From Bacteroidota bacterium (GTDB taxonomy: Bacteria; Chlamydiota; Chlamydiia; Chlamydiales; FEN-1388): a stretch of DNA of 64,000 nt. The first letter of the stretch is position 1. Each line of letters begins with the position of its first letter. Positions 23,428 to 32,890 of this stretch are shown here, in pieces. The translations under genes and the position numbers were made by a program. Location of the stretch: NCBI GenBank assembly GCA_013285825.1, contig JABDGV010000004.1, positions 1 through 64,000 on the forward strand. Direction: 5' to 3'. The notes under the pieces were generated by a model. That model was given only the letters and a program-made list of their open reading frames with translations, was not told where the DNA came from and ran no database searches.

Positions 23428-24369
23428 TTAAACCATTTTATTGCTGAAAGCTATATCTGAAAGTGAATAGGCCATCTCTGATGCCTCTTTGAGTATATTT
23501 TCAGTTGGTTTAATATGGGCTGAGAGCTGTTCTATATGGATGAGATTTGCAGCATCTACTTTGGGGTCTATGTTTCTTGGAACTCCTAAATCAATGAGGA
23601 GGGGCTGAAGCGTTTGTGTATAGTTTTGAGAATCTACGACATACGAAGAGCTTTTGACTGCAGATACGACCCAGTCAAAGCTTTGAATGTGCGTCGAGAG
23701 ATCATTCCAAGGAATAATATCCATTGAGAGGCTCGAGGCTAACGCTTCTGCTCGATCAAAGGTGCGATTGCAGAGGCTCATTTGATAGGGATTTTTTTTA
23801 GCAAAGTAATTGGCTACTCGCGCATTGATGCTGGAGGCGCCAATGAGCAAGCCTCGTGTGGGCGCTTCCTTGCCATACCGTTCGTGAATTTTGGCTTCGA
23901 TGAGCTGTTCGATATTACAGGGCATTTGATCTTGAAAAAAACCATTTCGAATGCGCTTTGAGATCTTTAATGCTTGTTGAAAGAGGCTGTGAAGAGCTTT
24001 TGAAAGCGGTTTTTTTGTTCTTGCCTCTTCATACGATTTTCTTACCTGTCCCTGAATTTCAGTTTCTCCAAAGAGCGCAGATTGAAGCCCTGAGGCTACG
24101 AGCGAAAGATGGCGGAGTACATCCTTATCAAAGAGGGTGTAGAGGCTCTCTTCAAAATCGACAAGGCCTTTTGAGCGAAAATAACGAATAAGTATGGTAT
24201 GCGCTTTCGGGGCATCGTGGGTCGATATATAAATTTCTGAGCGGTTGCAGGTGACTAATGTAATAAATGGAAAGGGAAGCTCTAGAAGATCTGTAAGCTC
24301 TTGAGAGATACGCTCTCGCTGTTCTAATGTTGCTGAGGTGTGGTTTGCTCCAATGACTACAAGGTGCAT
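23428..24369 (-). CDS. hemA: glutamyl-tRNA reductase
   Basis: A 313-residue enzyme making glutamate-1-semialdehyde from Glu-tRNA, the first step of C5 haem synthesis. The N-terminal catalytic domain shows VIGANHTSATLEQRERIS and ITLVTCNRSEIYIS with the nucleophilic Cys. LVASGLQSALFGETEIQGQVRKSYEEA is the family's substrate-binding helix region. The NADPH domain follows (GASSINARVANYFAK, LCNRTFDRAEALA), but the C-terminal dimerisation helix is short, as in chlamydial HemA. It overlaps the pseB-like gene by 13 bases and corresponds to CT662, next to the topoisomerase genes. Confidence 0.9.
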   Translation of the reverse strand: MHLVVIGANHTSATLEQRERISQELTDLLELPFPFITLVTCNRSEIYISTHDAPKAHTILIRYFRSKGLVDFEESLYTLFDKDVLRHLSLVASGLQSALFGETEIQGQVRKSYEEARTKKPLSKALHSLFQQALKISKRIRNGFFQDQMPCNIEQLIEAKIHERYGKEAPTRGLLIGASSINARVANYFAKKNPYQMSLCNRTFDRAEALASSLSMDIIPWNDLSTHIQSFDWVVSAVKSSSYVVDSQNYTQTLQPLLIDLGVPRNIDPKVDAANLIHIEQLSAHIKPTENILKEASEMAYSLSDIAFSNKMV

Positions 24370-25382
24370 GTGGAGCTCCCTTGAACAAGCGCTCGAATCT
24401 CTTCAATGGATGTAGTAAAGAGCGGGTTTGTATCCGATGCTAGGACAAAATCAGCTGCGACTGGTTTCCACTGTGTGGCTTTTTTGAACTGTTCGCTTCC
24501 ATGCACTTCAAACTGAGGCTGGATGCAGTAAAAAATTCTGCTCTCAACAGTCGTACGCGCCTCATCGTGAGAGATGAGAACTTCATTGAGCTTTTCTCCT
24601 GGGCGGATGCCAACGACATCGAGTTTGATGCCAGGATGTAAAGCTTCGGCAAGATCTTTAATATAGACGCTGACGCTTTTGGGAACGAAGATTTCAGCTC
24701 CCTGCATCACCTTGGAAATATGGCCGACAAAGCGGCAAGAGCCCTCCAAAGAAATCCAAAATCGCGTCATTCGCAAATCGGTGATAGGTAAACTTTTTTT
24801 GCCCTCTTTTAAGAGCTCTTTCCAGAAGGGAAGGAGCGAGCCTCGGCTGCCTAAAACATTGCCATATCGAACAATGGAAAAGCGCGGATAGCCTCGTTTT
24901 CCAACGAGAGCATTAGCAGCGATAAAGAGCTTATCAGAGCAGAGTTTCGTAGCTCCATACAAGTTCAAGGGGTTTACAGCCTTATCGGTTGAGAGTGCGA
25001 TCACTTTTTCAACGCCGCAGTCAATGGCTGCTGAAGTGATATTCATGGCGCCAAGAACATTTGTTTTAACGAATTCCGTTGGGTTGTATTCTGCAGCCGG
25101 AACCTGTTTGAGTGCTGCTGCATGAATGACAATTTGTACGTCGTGAAATGCGCGGCGCAGCCGATCTTCGTCTCGAATATCTCCGAGGAAAAAGCGGACT
25201 CGAGGGTCATGAAAGAGAGGATCTTGCTCTCGCATCTGCCACTGTTTCCACTCATCACGAGAAAAAATAATGACTTTGGAGACTTTGCTCTCTTTCAGTA
25301 AAAGACGGGCAAATGTTGAACCAAAGCTTCCAGTTCCACCGGTGATTAAGACAGTCTTATCCTGAAAATGGTCGAGCATCAA
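24357..25382 (-). CDS. PseB-like UDP-GlcNAc 4,6-dehydratase
   Basis: A 341-residue short-chain dehydrogenase of the PseB/FlaA1 group. Rossmann motif TVLITGGTGSFGSTFARLLL is distinctive for PseB, followed by IIFSRDEWKQWQM, DIRDEDRLRRAF, HAAALKQVP, ALSTDKAVNPLNLYGATK (active-site Tyr/Lys) and RYGNVLGSRGS. PseB starts pseudaminic acid or bacillosamine synthesis by making a 4-keto-6-deoxy sugar nucleotide. No pseC, pseH or pseI is seen near it. The stop lies inside hemA, which follows at an overlap of 13 bases. A DUF115/Maf-like protein at 8616-10493 could use a nonulosonic acid. Confidence 0.85.
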   Translation of the reverse strand: MMLDHFQDKTVLITGGTGSFGSTFARLLLKESKVSKVIIFSRDEWKQWQMREQDPLFHDPRVRFFLGDIRDEDRLRRAFHDVQIVIHAAALKQVPAAEYNPTEFVKTNVLGAMNITSAAIDCGVEKVIALSTDKAVNPLNLYGATKLCSDKLFIAANALVGKRGYPRFSIVRYGNVLGSRGSLLPFWKELLKEGKKSLPITDLRMTRFWISLEGSCRFVGHISKVMQGAEIFVPKSVSVYIKDLAEALHPGIKLDVVGIRPGEKLNEVLISHDEARTTVESRIFYCIQPQFEVHGSEQFKKATQWKPVAADFVLASDTNPLFTTSIEEIRALVQGSSTCTL

Positions 25383-25521
25383 AGCCTCGTTTCTAATTAA
25401 TTAGTACTCTACTCAAGAGAGATAACTCTTGCATCAAAAATATTTTAATCCTATTGAAAGCTCTCCAAACAGAAATAGAATTCTGCTATAGTCCAACTTT
25501 CTTGAAGAGGAATCAGAGATC

Positions 25522-27333
25522 ATGGCTAAAGAGTATACTGAAGAGGCAATCCAGACGCTGGATGCTTTAAGCCACATTCGTCTTCGTTCGGGGATGTATA
25601 TTGGACGGCTCGGTGATGGGGCGCATCCGGACGATGGGATATATATTTTGCTTAAGGAAGTCATTGACAATAGCGTCGATGAATTCATCATGCGTCATGG
25701 CACAAAGATCGAGGTATCTATTGATGAGTCCAAGCGGGTTTTTATTCGCGACTATGGACGTGGAATTCCTCTCGGTAAAGTTGTTGATTGCGTCAGCAAG
25801 ATCAATACGGGCGCTAAATATAATGATGATGTATTCCAGTTTTCAGTAGGCTTGAACGGTGTTGGTTTAAAGGCTGTCAATGCCTTGTCGGAAGACTTTT
25901 CAATTAAGAGCGTTCGTGAAGGTTCGTATGTTGAAGCACACTTTGAGCGTGGAGTTTTAAAGTCGAAGAAAGAGGGGAAAAGCAGTGAGAAGGCTGGAAC
26001 CTCCGTCTCTTTTTTACCCGACCCTGAAATCTTTTCTGCTTACAAATTTAGATCCGAGTTCGTTGAGAAGAGGCTTCGCTACTACGCATTCTTAAACACC
26101 GGCCTTAAGCTTGGGTTTAATAACCAGGTGTACCATTCTGAAAATGGCCTATTAGACCTTTTAGAAGAAGAAGTTCGGGATGAGAAAGTGTATGAGCCTC
26201 TCTATTTTAGAGGTCCAAGGCTTGAGTTTGCATTTCTTCACAGCTCGCATTATGGCGAGACGGTCTTTTCCTTTGTTAACGGCCAGCACACTGCCGATGG
26301 AGGAACCCACGTTAATGCCTTTCGTGATGGCCTTGTCCGAGCAATTAATGAATATTCGAAGAAGAATTTTCAGTCTGTTGACGTTCGAGAGGGCTTAGTT
26401 ACAGCTTTATTAGTGAGAATCAAAGATCCCGTTTTCGAATCGCAAACAAAGAATAAGCTTGGCAACACCGATTTAAAAGGCGGTTTAGCTCAAGAAGTAA
26501 AAGAGGCGGTTCTTGATCTCTTATTTAAAAATCAGGAAGTGGCTCAAAGAATTGTCGACCGGATTACCTTCAATGAAAAGCTTCGAAAAGAGCTTGCTGC
26601 CGTTCGTAAGGAAGCTAAAGAGAAGCAGAAAAAAATTACATTAAAGATCCCAAAGCTTCGAGATTGCAAGTATCACCTTCATGAAGATGTCCCAGAAGGT
26701 GATAAGACCATGATCTTCTTGACTGAAGGAGATTCAGCAAGCGCCTCTATCGTATCATCAAGGGATCCCTTGACTCAGGCCGTCTTTGCCCTTCGCGGTA
26801 AGCCCTTAAATGTCTTTGGAATGAAGCTTGATACTCTCTACAAAAATGAAGAGATGTACAATTTGATGTCAGCTCTTAATATCGAAAACGGTATTGAAGG
26901 ACTTCGATATAACAAGGTGATTATTGCAACTGATGCTGATGTCGATGGCATGCATATACGAAACCTGCTCATTACCTTTTTCTTAACATTCTTTGAAAAC
27001 CTGGTAATGAACGAGCATGTGTATATCTTGGAGACGCCCCTCTTTAAGCTGAGAAATAAGGAAGCAACGTACTACTGCTACAGCGAAGAAGAGAAAGAAA
27101 AGGTGTCTGCATCACAGAAGAAGGGAGAGTGGGAAATTACTCGATTTAAAGGGCTTGGTGAAATCTCGCCCAATGAGTTTGGACAATTTATTTCGAAGAA
27201 GATCCGTCTTCTACCTGTTTCAGTAGCCCATTTGTCGGATATTTATCCGATGCTGGAGTTTTATATGGGTAAAAATACCCCTGAAAGGCGCCAATTCATT
27301 ATCGACAACCTCATCCGAGAGGAGGTGTTATAA
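25522..27333 (+). CDS. parE: DNA topoisomerase IV subunit B (second GyrB-like)
   Basis: A 603-residue ATPase subunit. GHKL ATPase motifs: IDNSVDEFIMRHG (Asn), DYGRGIPLG, VGLNGVGLKAVNALS. The transducer is followed by TOPRIM: LTEGDSASASIVSSRDP, ALRGKPLNV and ATDADVDGMHIRNLL. The C-terminal PERRQFIIDNL ends the protein, typical of short GyrB/ParE without an insertion. In Chlamydia this second pair is gyrB_2/gyrA_2 (CT661/CT660), downstream of hemA as here. Its stop is 4 bases before parC, and both are in one operon. It decatenates daughter chromosomes. Confidence 0.94.
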   Translation: MAKEYTEEAIQTLDALSHIRLRSGMYIGRLGDGAHPDDGIYILLKEVIDNSVDEFIMRHGTKIEVSIDESKRVFIRDYGRGIPLGKVVDCVSKINTGAKYNDDVFQFSVGLNGVGLKAVNALSEDFSIKSVREGSYVEAHFERGVLKSKKEGKSSEKAGTSVSFLPDPEIFSAYKFRSEFVEKRLRYYAFLNTGLKLGFNNQVYHSENGLLDLLEEEVRDEKVYEPLYFRGPRLEFAFLHSSHYGETVFSFVNGQHTADGGTHVNAFRDGLVRAINEYSKKNFQSVDVREGLVTALLVRIKDPVFESQTKNKLGNTDLKGGLAQEVKEAVLDLLFKNQEVAQRIVDRITFNEKLRKELAAVRKEAKEKQKKITLKIPKLRDCKYHLHEDVPEGDKTMIFLTEGDSASASIVSSRDPLTQAVFALRGKPLNVFGMKLDTLYKNEEMYNLMSALNIENGIEGLRYNKVIIATDADVDGMHIRNLLITFFLTFFENLVMNEHVYILETPLFKLRNKEATYYCYSEEEKEKVSASQKKGEWEITRFKGLGEISPNEFGQFISKKIRLLPVSVAHLSDIYPMLEFYMGKNTPERRQFIIDNLIREEVL

Positions 27334-27337
27334 TAGT

Positions 27338-29242
27338 ATGTCTGATTGTAAAGACCTCATGCGAAACCATTATGTCGCCTATGCTTCGTACGTAATTTTA
27401 GATCGCGCTATTCCCGATCTTGTCGATGGCTTAAAGCCTGTTCAGCGGCGCATTTTGCACACGCTCTTTAAAATCCATGACGGCAAGTTTCATAAAGTTG
27501 CCAACGTGACTGGTCAGACAATGGCTTTTCACCCACATGGCGATGCGCCTATTTATGAAGCTTTGGTCACCCTGGCAAATAAGGGCTATCTGCTCGATAT
27601 GCAGGGGAATTTTGGAAATCCATTTACCGGGGATGCTGCAGCCGCTTCTCGTTATATCGAAACGAGGTTGAATGGGCTTTCTATAGAAACGCTTTTCAAC
27701 CCTAAGCTTACCCAGTTCACTCCCTCATATGATGGACGAAATCAGGAGCCAATAGTTCTTCCTGCAAAGATCCCTCTTCTCATGATGCAGGGAGCCGATG
27801 GCATTGCTGTGGGGATGGCGACAAAAATCCTGCCCCATAATTTTAAAGAACTATTAGAAGCAGAGATCGACTTGATAAAGGGCAAGGAGATCAAGGTTTA
27901 TCCTGACTTCCCCTCTGGCGGCATCTTGGATGCATCTTCTTATGAAGATGGCAAGGGAAAGGTGCGTATCAGGGCCGTTATCGAAATCAAAGACCCAAAA
28001 ACATTGGTTATCCGGCAGTTAGCTTTCGGGACGACGACAGATTCCGTGATTCAGTCGATTGAAGATGCAGTGAAAAAGGGCCAGATCAAGCTCGATTCAA
28101 TCTCAGACTACACGTCGGAAGCAGTTGAGATCGAAATTAAGCTTCCTCGCGGTCAGTATGCTGAAGAGGTTATTGACGCTCTCTACGCCTACAGTGATTG
28201 CCAAGTTTCTATTCAGCCGCAGATGGTTGTCATTCATGAGGGATCGCCGAAGGAAGTAACCGTTACCTATGCCCTCCAAGTAGCTGTAGATAATTTGCGA
28301 CGCATTCTTGAGGGCGAGCTAAGGCTTGCGCTCGATAAGCTGGAAGCAACTGTTTTCTTCAAGACGCTTGAGCGCATTTTCATTGAAGAGAAGCTCTACC
28401 AGAAGATTGAAGAGCTGGGCGATGAGCAAGAGGCGATTGTCGTGCTGCTCAAAGCGTTTAAGAAATATAGAGAAGAGCTTTCTCGCGATCCTGTTGAAGA
28501 TGATATAACAGCCCTTCTCTCTATTCCCATTAGACGAATTGCCCGCTTTGACCGTGAAAAGAACTTGAAAGATATCGAACTGGCTATAAAAGAGATTAAG
28601 AGGATCAATAAAGAGCTTAAAGATATCGATGGGTACGCTATCAGCTACCTTGAAGGTCTTTTAAAGCGATATGGGAATCAATATCAGAGAAGAACACGAC
28701 TCGACACCATTGGAGAAATTGACAAGCGGTCAATTTCTACGAAGAAGATATCTGTGGGCTTTGATTTGAAAGCTGGATATGTGGGGCTGAAGGTTGATGG
28801 GGATAAATTTACCTGCACAAACTATGATAAAGTACTCTGCATCTACAAAGATGGCCTCTATAGAGTTATTAACATTCCTGATAAGCAGTACGTTGGACGA
28901 ACGGAAAGTCCGCTTCTAGCAATAGTGCCTGTCGATAAAGAGCAGATATTTTCTTGCTGCTATTTGGACGACGAGACGGGCTTTGGCTATGCCAAGCGCT
29001 TCCAGGTTAAGCAGTTTATCTTAGATAAGGAGTATCGATTCTTAGAGCTTGGACAAAAACTGCTCTATTTCACAGCAGAGCAAGCGGTGCCCGTTCTCCA
29101 GATCTCCCTTGTTCCAAAGCCCAAGCAGCGCGTCGCAGCTATTGAATTTGCTCTCGGAGATGTTCAGGTGAAGGGATATCAGGCGCATGGTGTCCGAATA
29201 AGTAATCGGCCGGTTTTGGATGTCAATAAGCCCAAAAAATAA
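27338..29242 (+). CDS. parC: DNA topoisomerase IV subunit A (second GyrA-like)
   Basis: A 634-residue breakage-reunion subunit. SYVILDRAIPDLVDGLKPVQRRIL is the N-terminal winged-helix motif. The catalytic Tyr is in AAASRYIETRLN, with VTGQTMAFHPHGDAPIYEAL before it. A coiled-coil arm (EIKRINKELKDIDGYAISYLEGLLKRYG) precedes a C-terminal part of about 160 residues that has LKVDGDKFTCTNYDKVL and resembles a shortened beta-pinwheel. RecX begins inside its 3' end (23-base overlap). Together with ParE it forms the heterotetramer acting on catenanes. Confidence 0.94.
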   Translation: MSDCKDLMRNHYVAYASYVILDRAIPDLVDGLKPVQRRILHTLFKIHDGKFHKVANVTGQTMAFHPHGDAPIYEALVTLANKGYLLDMQGNFGNPFTGDAAAASRYIETRLNGLSIETLFNPKLTQFTPSYDGRNQEPIVLPAKIPLLMMQGADGIAVGMATKILPHNFKELLEAEIDLIKGKEIKVYPDFPSGGILDASSYEDGKGKVRIRAVIEIKDPKTLVIRQLAFGTTTDSVIQSIEDAVKKGQIKLDSISDYTSEAVEIEIKLPRGQYAEEVIDALYAYSDCQVSIQPQMVVIHEGSPKEVTVTYALQVAVDNLRRILEGELRLALDKLEATVFFKTLERIFIEEKLYQKIEELGDEQEAIVVLLKAFKKYREELSRDPVEDDITALLSIPIRRIARFDREKNLKDIELAIKEIKRINKELKDIDGYAISYLEGLLKRYGNQYQRRTRLDTIGEIDKRSISTKKISVGFDLKAGYVGLKVDGDKFTCTNYDKVLCIYKDGLYRVINIPDKQYVGRTESPLLAIVPVDKEQIFSCCYLDDETGFGYAKRFQVKQFILDKEYRFLELGQKLLYFTAEQAVPVLQISLVPKPKQRVAAIEFALGDVQVKGYQAHGVRISNRPVLDVNKPKK

Positions 29243-29687
29243 TCTCCCGTTTGATGCTCGCAAGTTTTTGCTGAGGAAGCTTTCGCGCCAAGCGCTCCAC
29301 AGAGCGCAGGCGAAAAAGCTACTCAAAGAGAAGGGCGTGCTCGATGAGGAGATTGATCGCTTGATTGCATCCCTGGACAGCCTCTTTGACGACGAGGCTT
29401 GGGTGGATGGAAAGCTCAATCGCTTTACTCGTGAGGGGAAGAGCGCTCTTCAAGTTAAACTGAAGCTGAGGCAAGCGGGGGTAGTTTCTCCTTCCTATGA
29501 TGAAAAAGAGGCGCTGGAAGTATGTATTCGAAAGAAATATTCCTGTCTCTTGAGTTCTGACTGCCCGCGAGAGAAAAAACAGCGCGCTATTCAGGCGCTT
29601 CTTCGCAGGGGCTACTCTTTGAGTTTGATACATTCCATCTTAAGGGAAAATGTGCTATCATCTCTTATAGCAGAGGAAGAGAGGTAG
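29220..29687 (+). CDS. recX: RecX-like regulatory protein
   Basis: A 155-residue, helical, basic protein matching the RecX tandem three-helix repeats: AFKFLLRKLSRQALHRAQAKK-type first repeat, then LDEEIDRLIASLDSLFDDEAWVD and FTREGKSALQVKLKLRQAGV, and a third repeat near KKQRAIQALLRRGYSLSLIHSIL. RecX binds RecA filaments and limits recombination. recA is not adjacent; the gene sits in the parE-parC unit with a 23-base overlap, which hints at translational coupling. It is 3 bases upstream of the following small gene. The 29220 start is one of several possibilities. Confidence 0.75.
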   Translation: MSISPKNNLPFDARKFLLRKLSRQALHRAQAKKLLKEKGVLDEEIDRLIASLDSLFDDEAWVDGKLNRFTREGKSALQVKLKLRQAGVVSPSYDEKEALEVCIRKKYSCLLSSDCPREKKQRAIQALLRRGYSLSLIHSILRENVLSSLIAEEER

Positions 29688-29690
29688 CAT

Positions 29691-29957
29691 ATGTCAAGTG
29701 AAGTTCAAGGTGCTGCTCCTGCGTCTCAACCAGATCCTGCAGCATCAACATCAGCTCCATCTAGTGCCCCATCAAGCAGCGGTGCAGGTGTAACAGCTGC
29801 GACCACGATTGCAAATATTGGCGACTTAGAAAAAAAGGCTAAGCCTCTTTATGATGCTATGACCATGGCAATGACCTGGCAAATTATTAACGCTCAGAAT
29901 GACAGCAACGATAGAATTAAAGAGATCTTGGATAAAGAAGCAGCAGATAATAAGTAA
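29691..29957 (+). CDS. small hypothetical protein, CT659-like position
   Basis: An 88-residue protein with a disordered Ala/Ser/Pro-rich N-terminal half (APASQPDPAASTSAPSSAPS) and a helical C-terminal half (DLEKKAKPLYDAMTMAMTWQ then NDRIKEILDKEAADNK). No signal peptide. In Chlamydia a small hypothetical gene, CT659, lies between gyrA_2 (CT660) and the pseudouridine synthase CT658; this one has the same place. The low-complexity N-terminus followed by amphipathic helices is common in type III secretion substrates and chaperones. Function is unknown. Confidence 0.7.
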   Translation: MSSEVQGAAPASQPDPAASTSAPSSAPSSSGAGVTAATTIANIGDLEKKAKPLYDAMTMAMTWQIINAQNDSNDRIKEILDKEAADNK

Positions 29958-29965
29958 AACACATC

Positions 29966-30883
29966 GTGGGTAAAATAGAAAAAGTTATAGTCGCTTTAGA
30001 GAATGATGGCCTTCGTCTCGATCAATTTCTCTCCCTTGCTTTCCCTAAATATTCTCGTACCATATTTCAGACTCTTATTGATGAAGGGTCTGTTTTTGTC
30101 TCTGGTCTCCCTCAAAAAAAGCGCTATCTGGTTGCAGCGGGCGATGAAATTACCTTTGAAATACCGGAAGAAAAGCCTATATCGCTTACTCCCGAAGCTA
30201 TTCCTTTGACCATCCTCTACGAAGATGAGTGCATGGTTGTACTGAACAAGCCTCCCCATCTGGTCGTTCATCCTGGGGCAGGAAACTGGTCAGGAACAGT
30301 CGTTCATGGACTCTTACATCATGTCAAATCCCTCGATCATGACGATCCTATCCGGCCAGGCATCGTTCATCGTCTAGATAAAGACACCTCAGGAGTTTTG
30401 ATAACGGCGAAAAATAGCACCATACACAGAGCGCTTTCAAATCAGTTTGCTCAACGCGAGGTAGAAAAGCGATATACAGCAATCGTTCGAGGAAGAATGG
30501 ATAAGGCTCAGACTATCGACTCTCCCATTGGCAGAGATCCGCGCAATCGATTAAAGATGGCAGTTGTACCTACTGGCAAGCCCGCAGTCTCGATCATCAC
30601 TCCTCTTGAGAAGCTGCCGTCTGCAACAGTTGTTGATATCCAACTCGTCACAGGAAGAACGCATCAAATCCGTGTTCATCTGTCGCATATTGGATTCCCC
30701 ATATTGGGTGATCGGCTCTATGGAGGCGGAAAACAGCTCTCCTCGTCGATTCTGGTTGAAAGACAAATGCTCCATTGTCGTATGATTGCTCTACAACATC
30801 CCGAAAGTAAGCAGCGCATGGTATTTGAAGCGCCTCTCCCAGAGGACATGCAGATGCTTCTTTCTCAATTGAAAAGATTATGA
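29966..30883 (+). CDS. rluD: 23S rRNA pseudouridine synthase RluD-like
   Basis: A 305-residue RluA-family enzyme with GTG start. An N-terminal S4-like domain (residues 10-65, RLDQFLSLAFPKYSRTIFQ) is followed by the catalytic domain: VLNKPPHLVVHPGAG, then GIVHRLDKDTSGVLITAKN with the catalytic Asp, and the C-terminal TGRTHQIRVHLSHIGFPILGD. RluD makes the conserved pseudouridines of helix 69. Its place after the parC-recX-small gene set matches CT658. The stop overlaps the dtd start by 4 bases. Confidence 0.93.
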   Translation: MGKIEKVIVALENDGLRLDQFLSLAFPKYSRTIFQTLIDEGSVFVSGLPQKKRYLVAAGDEITFEIPEEKPISLTPEAIPLTILYEDECMVVLNKPPHLVVHPGAGNWSGTVVHGLLHHVKSLDHDDPIRPGIVHRLDKDTSGVLITAKNSTIHRALSNQFAQREVEKRYTAIVRGRMDKAQTIDSPIGRDPRNRLKMAVVPTGKPAVSIITPLEKLPSATVVDIQLVTGRTHQIRVHLSHIGFPILGDRLYGGGKQLSSSILVERQMLHCRMIALQHPESKQRMVFEAPLPEDMQMLLSQLKRL

Positions 30884-31320
30884 GAGCAGTTGTACAGCGT
30901 GTTTCAAGCGCTTCCGTCCTTGTCGATAAGAAGGAGATAAGCTCTATTGGCCAGGGGTTGCTTGTCCTCATAGGTATTAGTCGAGAGGATAGTGAAAAGC
31001 AAGCTCTAGCAATGGCTAAAAAAATATGTCATTTGCGGATTTTCACAAATGAAGAGGGTAAAATGGCCCATTCAATCATCGATCTTGGGTATGAGCTTCT
31101 GCTCGTGAGCCAGTTTACTCTCTATGGAGATGTCCATTCAGGAAGGCGTCCTGATTTTTTACAAGCGGCCGCTCCCGAAAAAGCCGAGAGCTTATTTGAT
31201 AGAGTAGTTACAGAATGTCGTGTATTGTGTACAAAAGAGCCAAAAACCGGCTCTTTTGGTGCAAAGATGGAGGTTCAGCTTGTCAACGATGGTCCAGTCA
31301 CTCTTTGGGTTGATGTATAA
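30880..31320 (+). CDS. dtd: D-aminoacyl-tRNA deacylase
   Basis: A 146-residue Dtd of the usual size. It begins MRAVVQRVSSASVLVD and has SQFTLYGDVHSGRRPDF, which holds the active-site Thr/Ser region (SQFTLY). The C-terminal gatekeeping piece is KTGSFGAKMEVQLVNDGPVT; Dtd proteins usually read G-x-F-G-A-x-M with NDGPVT as here. It removes D-amino acids, and Gly from tRNA-Ala, protecting translation. ATG overlaps rluD (ATGA). A hypothetical gene follows 12 bases after. Confidence 0.95.
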   Translation: MRAVVQRVSSASVLVDKKEISSIGQGLLVLIGISREDSEKQALAMAKKICHLRIFTNEEGKMAHSIIDLGYELLLVSQFTLYGDVHSGRRPDFLQAAAPEKAESLFDRVVTECRVLCTKEPKTGSFGAKMEVQLVNDGPVTLWVDV

Positions 31321-31332
31321 TATGAGGCATTC

Positions 31333-32493
31333 ATGCACGTAGGCTACCCTGAGCTAAAGTCGCTATTGGACTTTTGCATTAACAGAAAAAAGCAGAAGTC
31401 TCTCAAAGAGGCGGCTCCCAATTTTTGGAAGGAAGTGTCGTTTTCAGGCAGGCTTATTTCTGCGTTTGGTTTTTCAAGAAATGCTTGGTGGAAAGAAAAA
31501 TATCTATTCCCATTCGTAATACATGAAATAGTCCCATATCTCGTTATTATCGCCCATCGATCGTTTCCTTATCGAGAAGAGCACCATTTAGAGATTATGT
31601 GGCAGCTGGTTTCAATCTGCTGCTCAGATAGTAAAAAATTCTTAGAGTTATTGAACGATGCCTATCCACAATGCGGAGAGCTTCTTTCAGCCCCCTTTCC
31701 AAAGTTTTCATATGTGCGTAGAGGCTATCAAAAAACGAGGCTAAGAAGAGGTTTTCAGTATCAATCCTGGTTTGAGAATGAGACTCTTGCTGAATATGAG
31801 TCGAGGCTCGGCAGATTCGGAGGAACTCACGAGCAGAACGTTGAAGAAAAAACGGCAACGACTTCTGTACACCCTGTACGACGGGCAACTGTTCAAAATT
31901 TCCACTCTTTGGGAAAAGAACTTTCTCAAGCCATACGATCTCTTGAGCGCGATGCATCTTTTGTCCGCAAGATGAAATCGGACTCGATTATCATGCGATT
32001 TGAAGATGAAGAGCTCTTTTTCCAGATTGCTGCCTGGAGGCAGGAGTATGAGACTCTCATCGTTCAGCTCAACACGATTCATTTTGATCATCAAGCGTGG
32101 GAGATTTCAGGGCAGCTTAAAGGGGAAGATGCAACGCTTAAAAAGCTTATTGAATGGAATAGCCAGTTTGCAGCTATGCTTAAAGCCTTTGAGAAATGGA
32201 TCAGCCAGAAAGAGATGCTCAATAAAAAGCTCAACACAGTTTTTTCCTCTACTCGAGCAAGGCTTAACTCATTGCGGCTTGAAACGGATAAAGTTGCATC
32301 TCGTGTTGATCATGCATTGCACCCCAATTTGATTGATCAACAATTAAAAAAATCAAAAGAGCTTATATTTTCTTATGAAAAGGCGCTCTCAAAGCCCCCT
32401 GGCCCATTTTGTCTTTGGAAGGAATTAGAAGAGCGTATCTTGGGTAATTTAAAATTTGTTGAAATGCTGGCGCAAAATCCTGCAAGTAAATAA
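31333..32493 (+). CDS. hypothetical protein downstream of dtd
   Basis: A 386-residue cytosolic protein I do not recognise. GAGG lies 5 bases before ATG 31333. Residues 1-110 are hydrophobic-helical and Trp/Phe-rich (FSRNAWWKEKYLFPFV), the middle is basic (RRGYQKTRLRRGFQYQS), and the C-terminal ~180 residues look like coiled coil (LDEDS-free stretches such as KWISQKEMLNKKLNTVF and RARLNSLRLETDKVASRVD). It is the last gene in the operon from parE. Chlamydial structural or effector proteins often look like this, but there is no specific evidence. Confidence 0.6.
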   Translation: MHVGYPELKSLLDFCINRKKQKSLKEAAPNFWKEVSFSGRLISAFGFSRNAWWKEKYLFPFVIHEIVPYLVIIAHRSFPYREEHHLEIMWQLVSICCSDSKKFLELLNDAYPQCGELLSAPFPKFSYVRRGYQKTRLRRGFQYQSWFENETLAEYESRLGRFGGTHEQNVEEKTATTSVHPVRRATVQNFHSLGKELSQAIRSLERDASFVRKMKSDSIIMRFEDEELFFQIAAWRQEYETLIVQLNTIHFDHQAWEISGQLKGEDATLKKLIEWNSQFAAMLKAFEKWISQKEMLNKKLNTVFSSTRARLNSLRLETDKVASRVDHALHPNLIDQQLKKSKELIFSYEKALSKPPGPFCLWKELEERILGNLKFVEMLAQNPASK

Positions 32494-32585
32494 AAAAAAT
32501 AGTAGATATCTTGGGTCGAGATCGCGGATTGAAATCTTAAGAGTCTATTTTTAGAAAAACGACTTTGAATTTAAGGAAGTGAGCT

Positions 32586-32846
32586 ATGAAGGAATTCGTC
32601 GCATATATTGTGAAAAATCTGGTTGATCATCCAGATAAGGTCCGAATTAATGAAATTGGTGGCACTCAGACTCTGATTCTCGAGCTCGTAGTCGAGAAGG
32701 GCGATATTGGTAAGATCATCGGGAAAAAGGGCAAAACGATCAATGCGATTCGAACGCTCTTAATGTCGGTTGCCAGCCGTAATGGTATCCGCGTCAACCT
32801 CGAGATTATCGAAGACGACAAGCCTGCTGCAGCTGCTACTGTCTAA
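32586..32846 (+). CDS. khpA: KH-domain RNA-binding protein KhpA
   Basis: An 86-residue single type II KH domain. EFVAYIVKNLVDHPDKVRI leads to GDIGKIIGKKGKTINAIRTL, which contains the GKxGxT/GxxG loop that contacts RNA. KhpA (YlqC) usually pairs with KhpB/Jag and acts in RNA regulation and cell-wall synthesis. RBS AAGGAAG is 7 bases upstream. A terminator directly follows. Confidence 0.9.
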   Translation: MKEFVAYIVKNLVDHPDKVRINEIGGTQTLILELVVEKGDIGKIIGKKGKTINAIRTLLMSVASRNGIRVNLEIIEDDKPAAAATV

Positions 32847-32854
32847 TCGAATAG

Positions 32855-32883
32855 ACTAGAGCAGCTTGGCTGCTCTAGTTTTG
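32855..32883 (+). terminator. khpA terminator
   Basis: ACTAGAGCAGC pairs with GCTGCTCTAGT (32869-32879) around a 3-base loop, followed by a run of T. It lies 8 bases before tRNA-Pro. Confidence 0.85.
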
Positions 32884-32890
32884 CATTGAA

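Noticed and set aside
24357-25382. Reading the PseB-like gene as capsule polymerase CapD
   Set aside because: Length (341) and the TGGTGSFGSTF motif fit the short soluble PseB form rather than the membrane CapD form.
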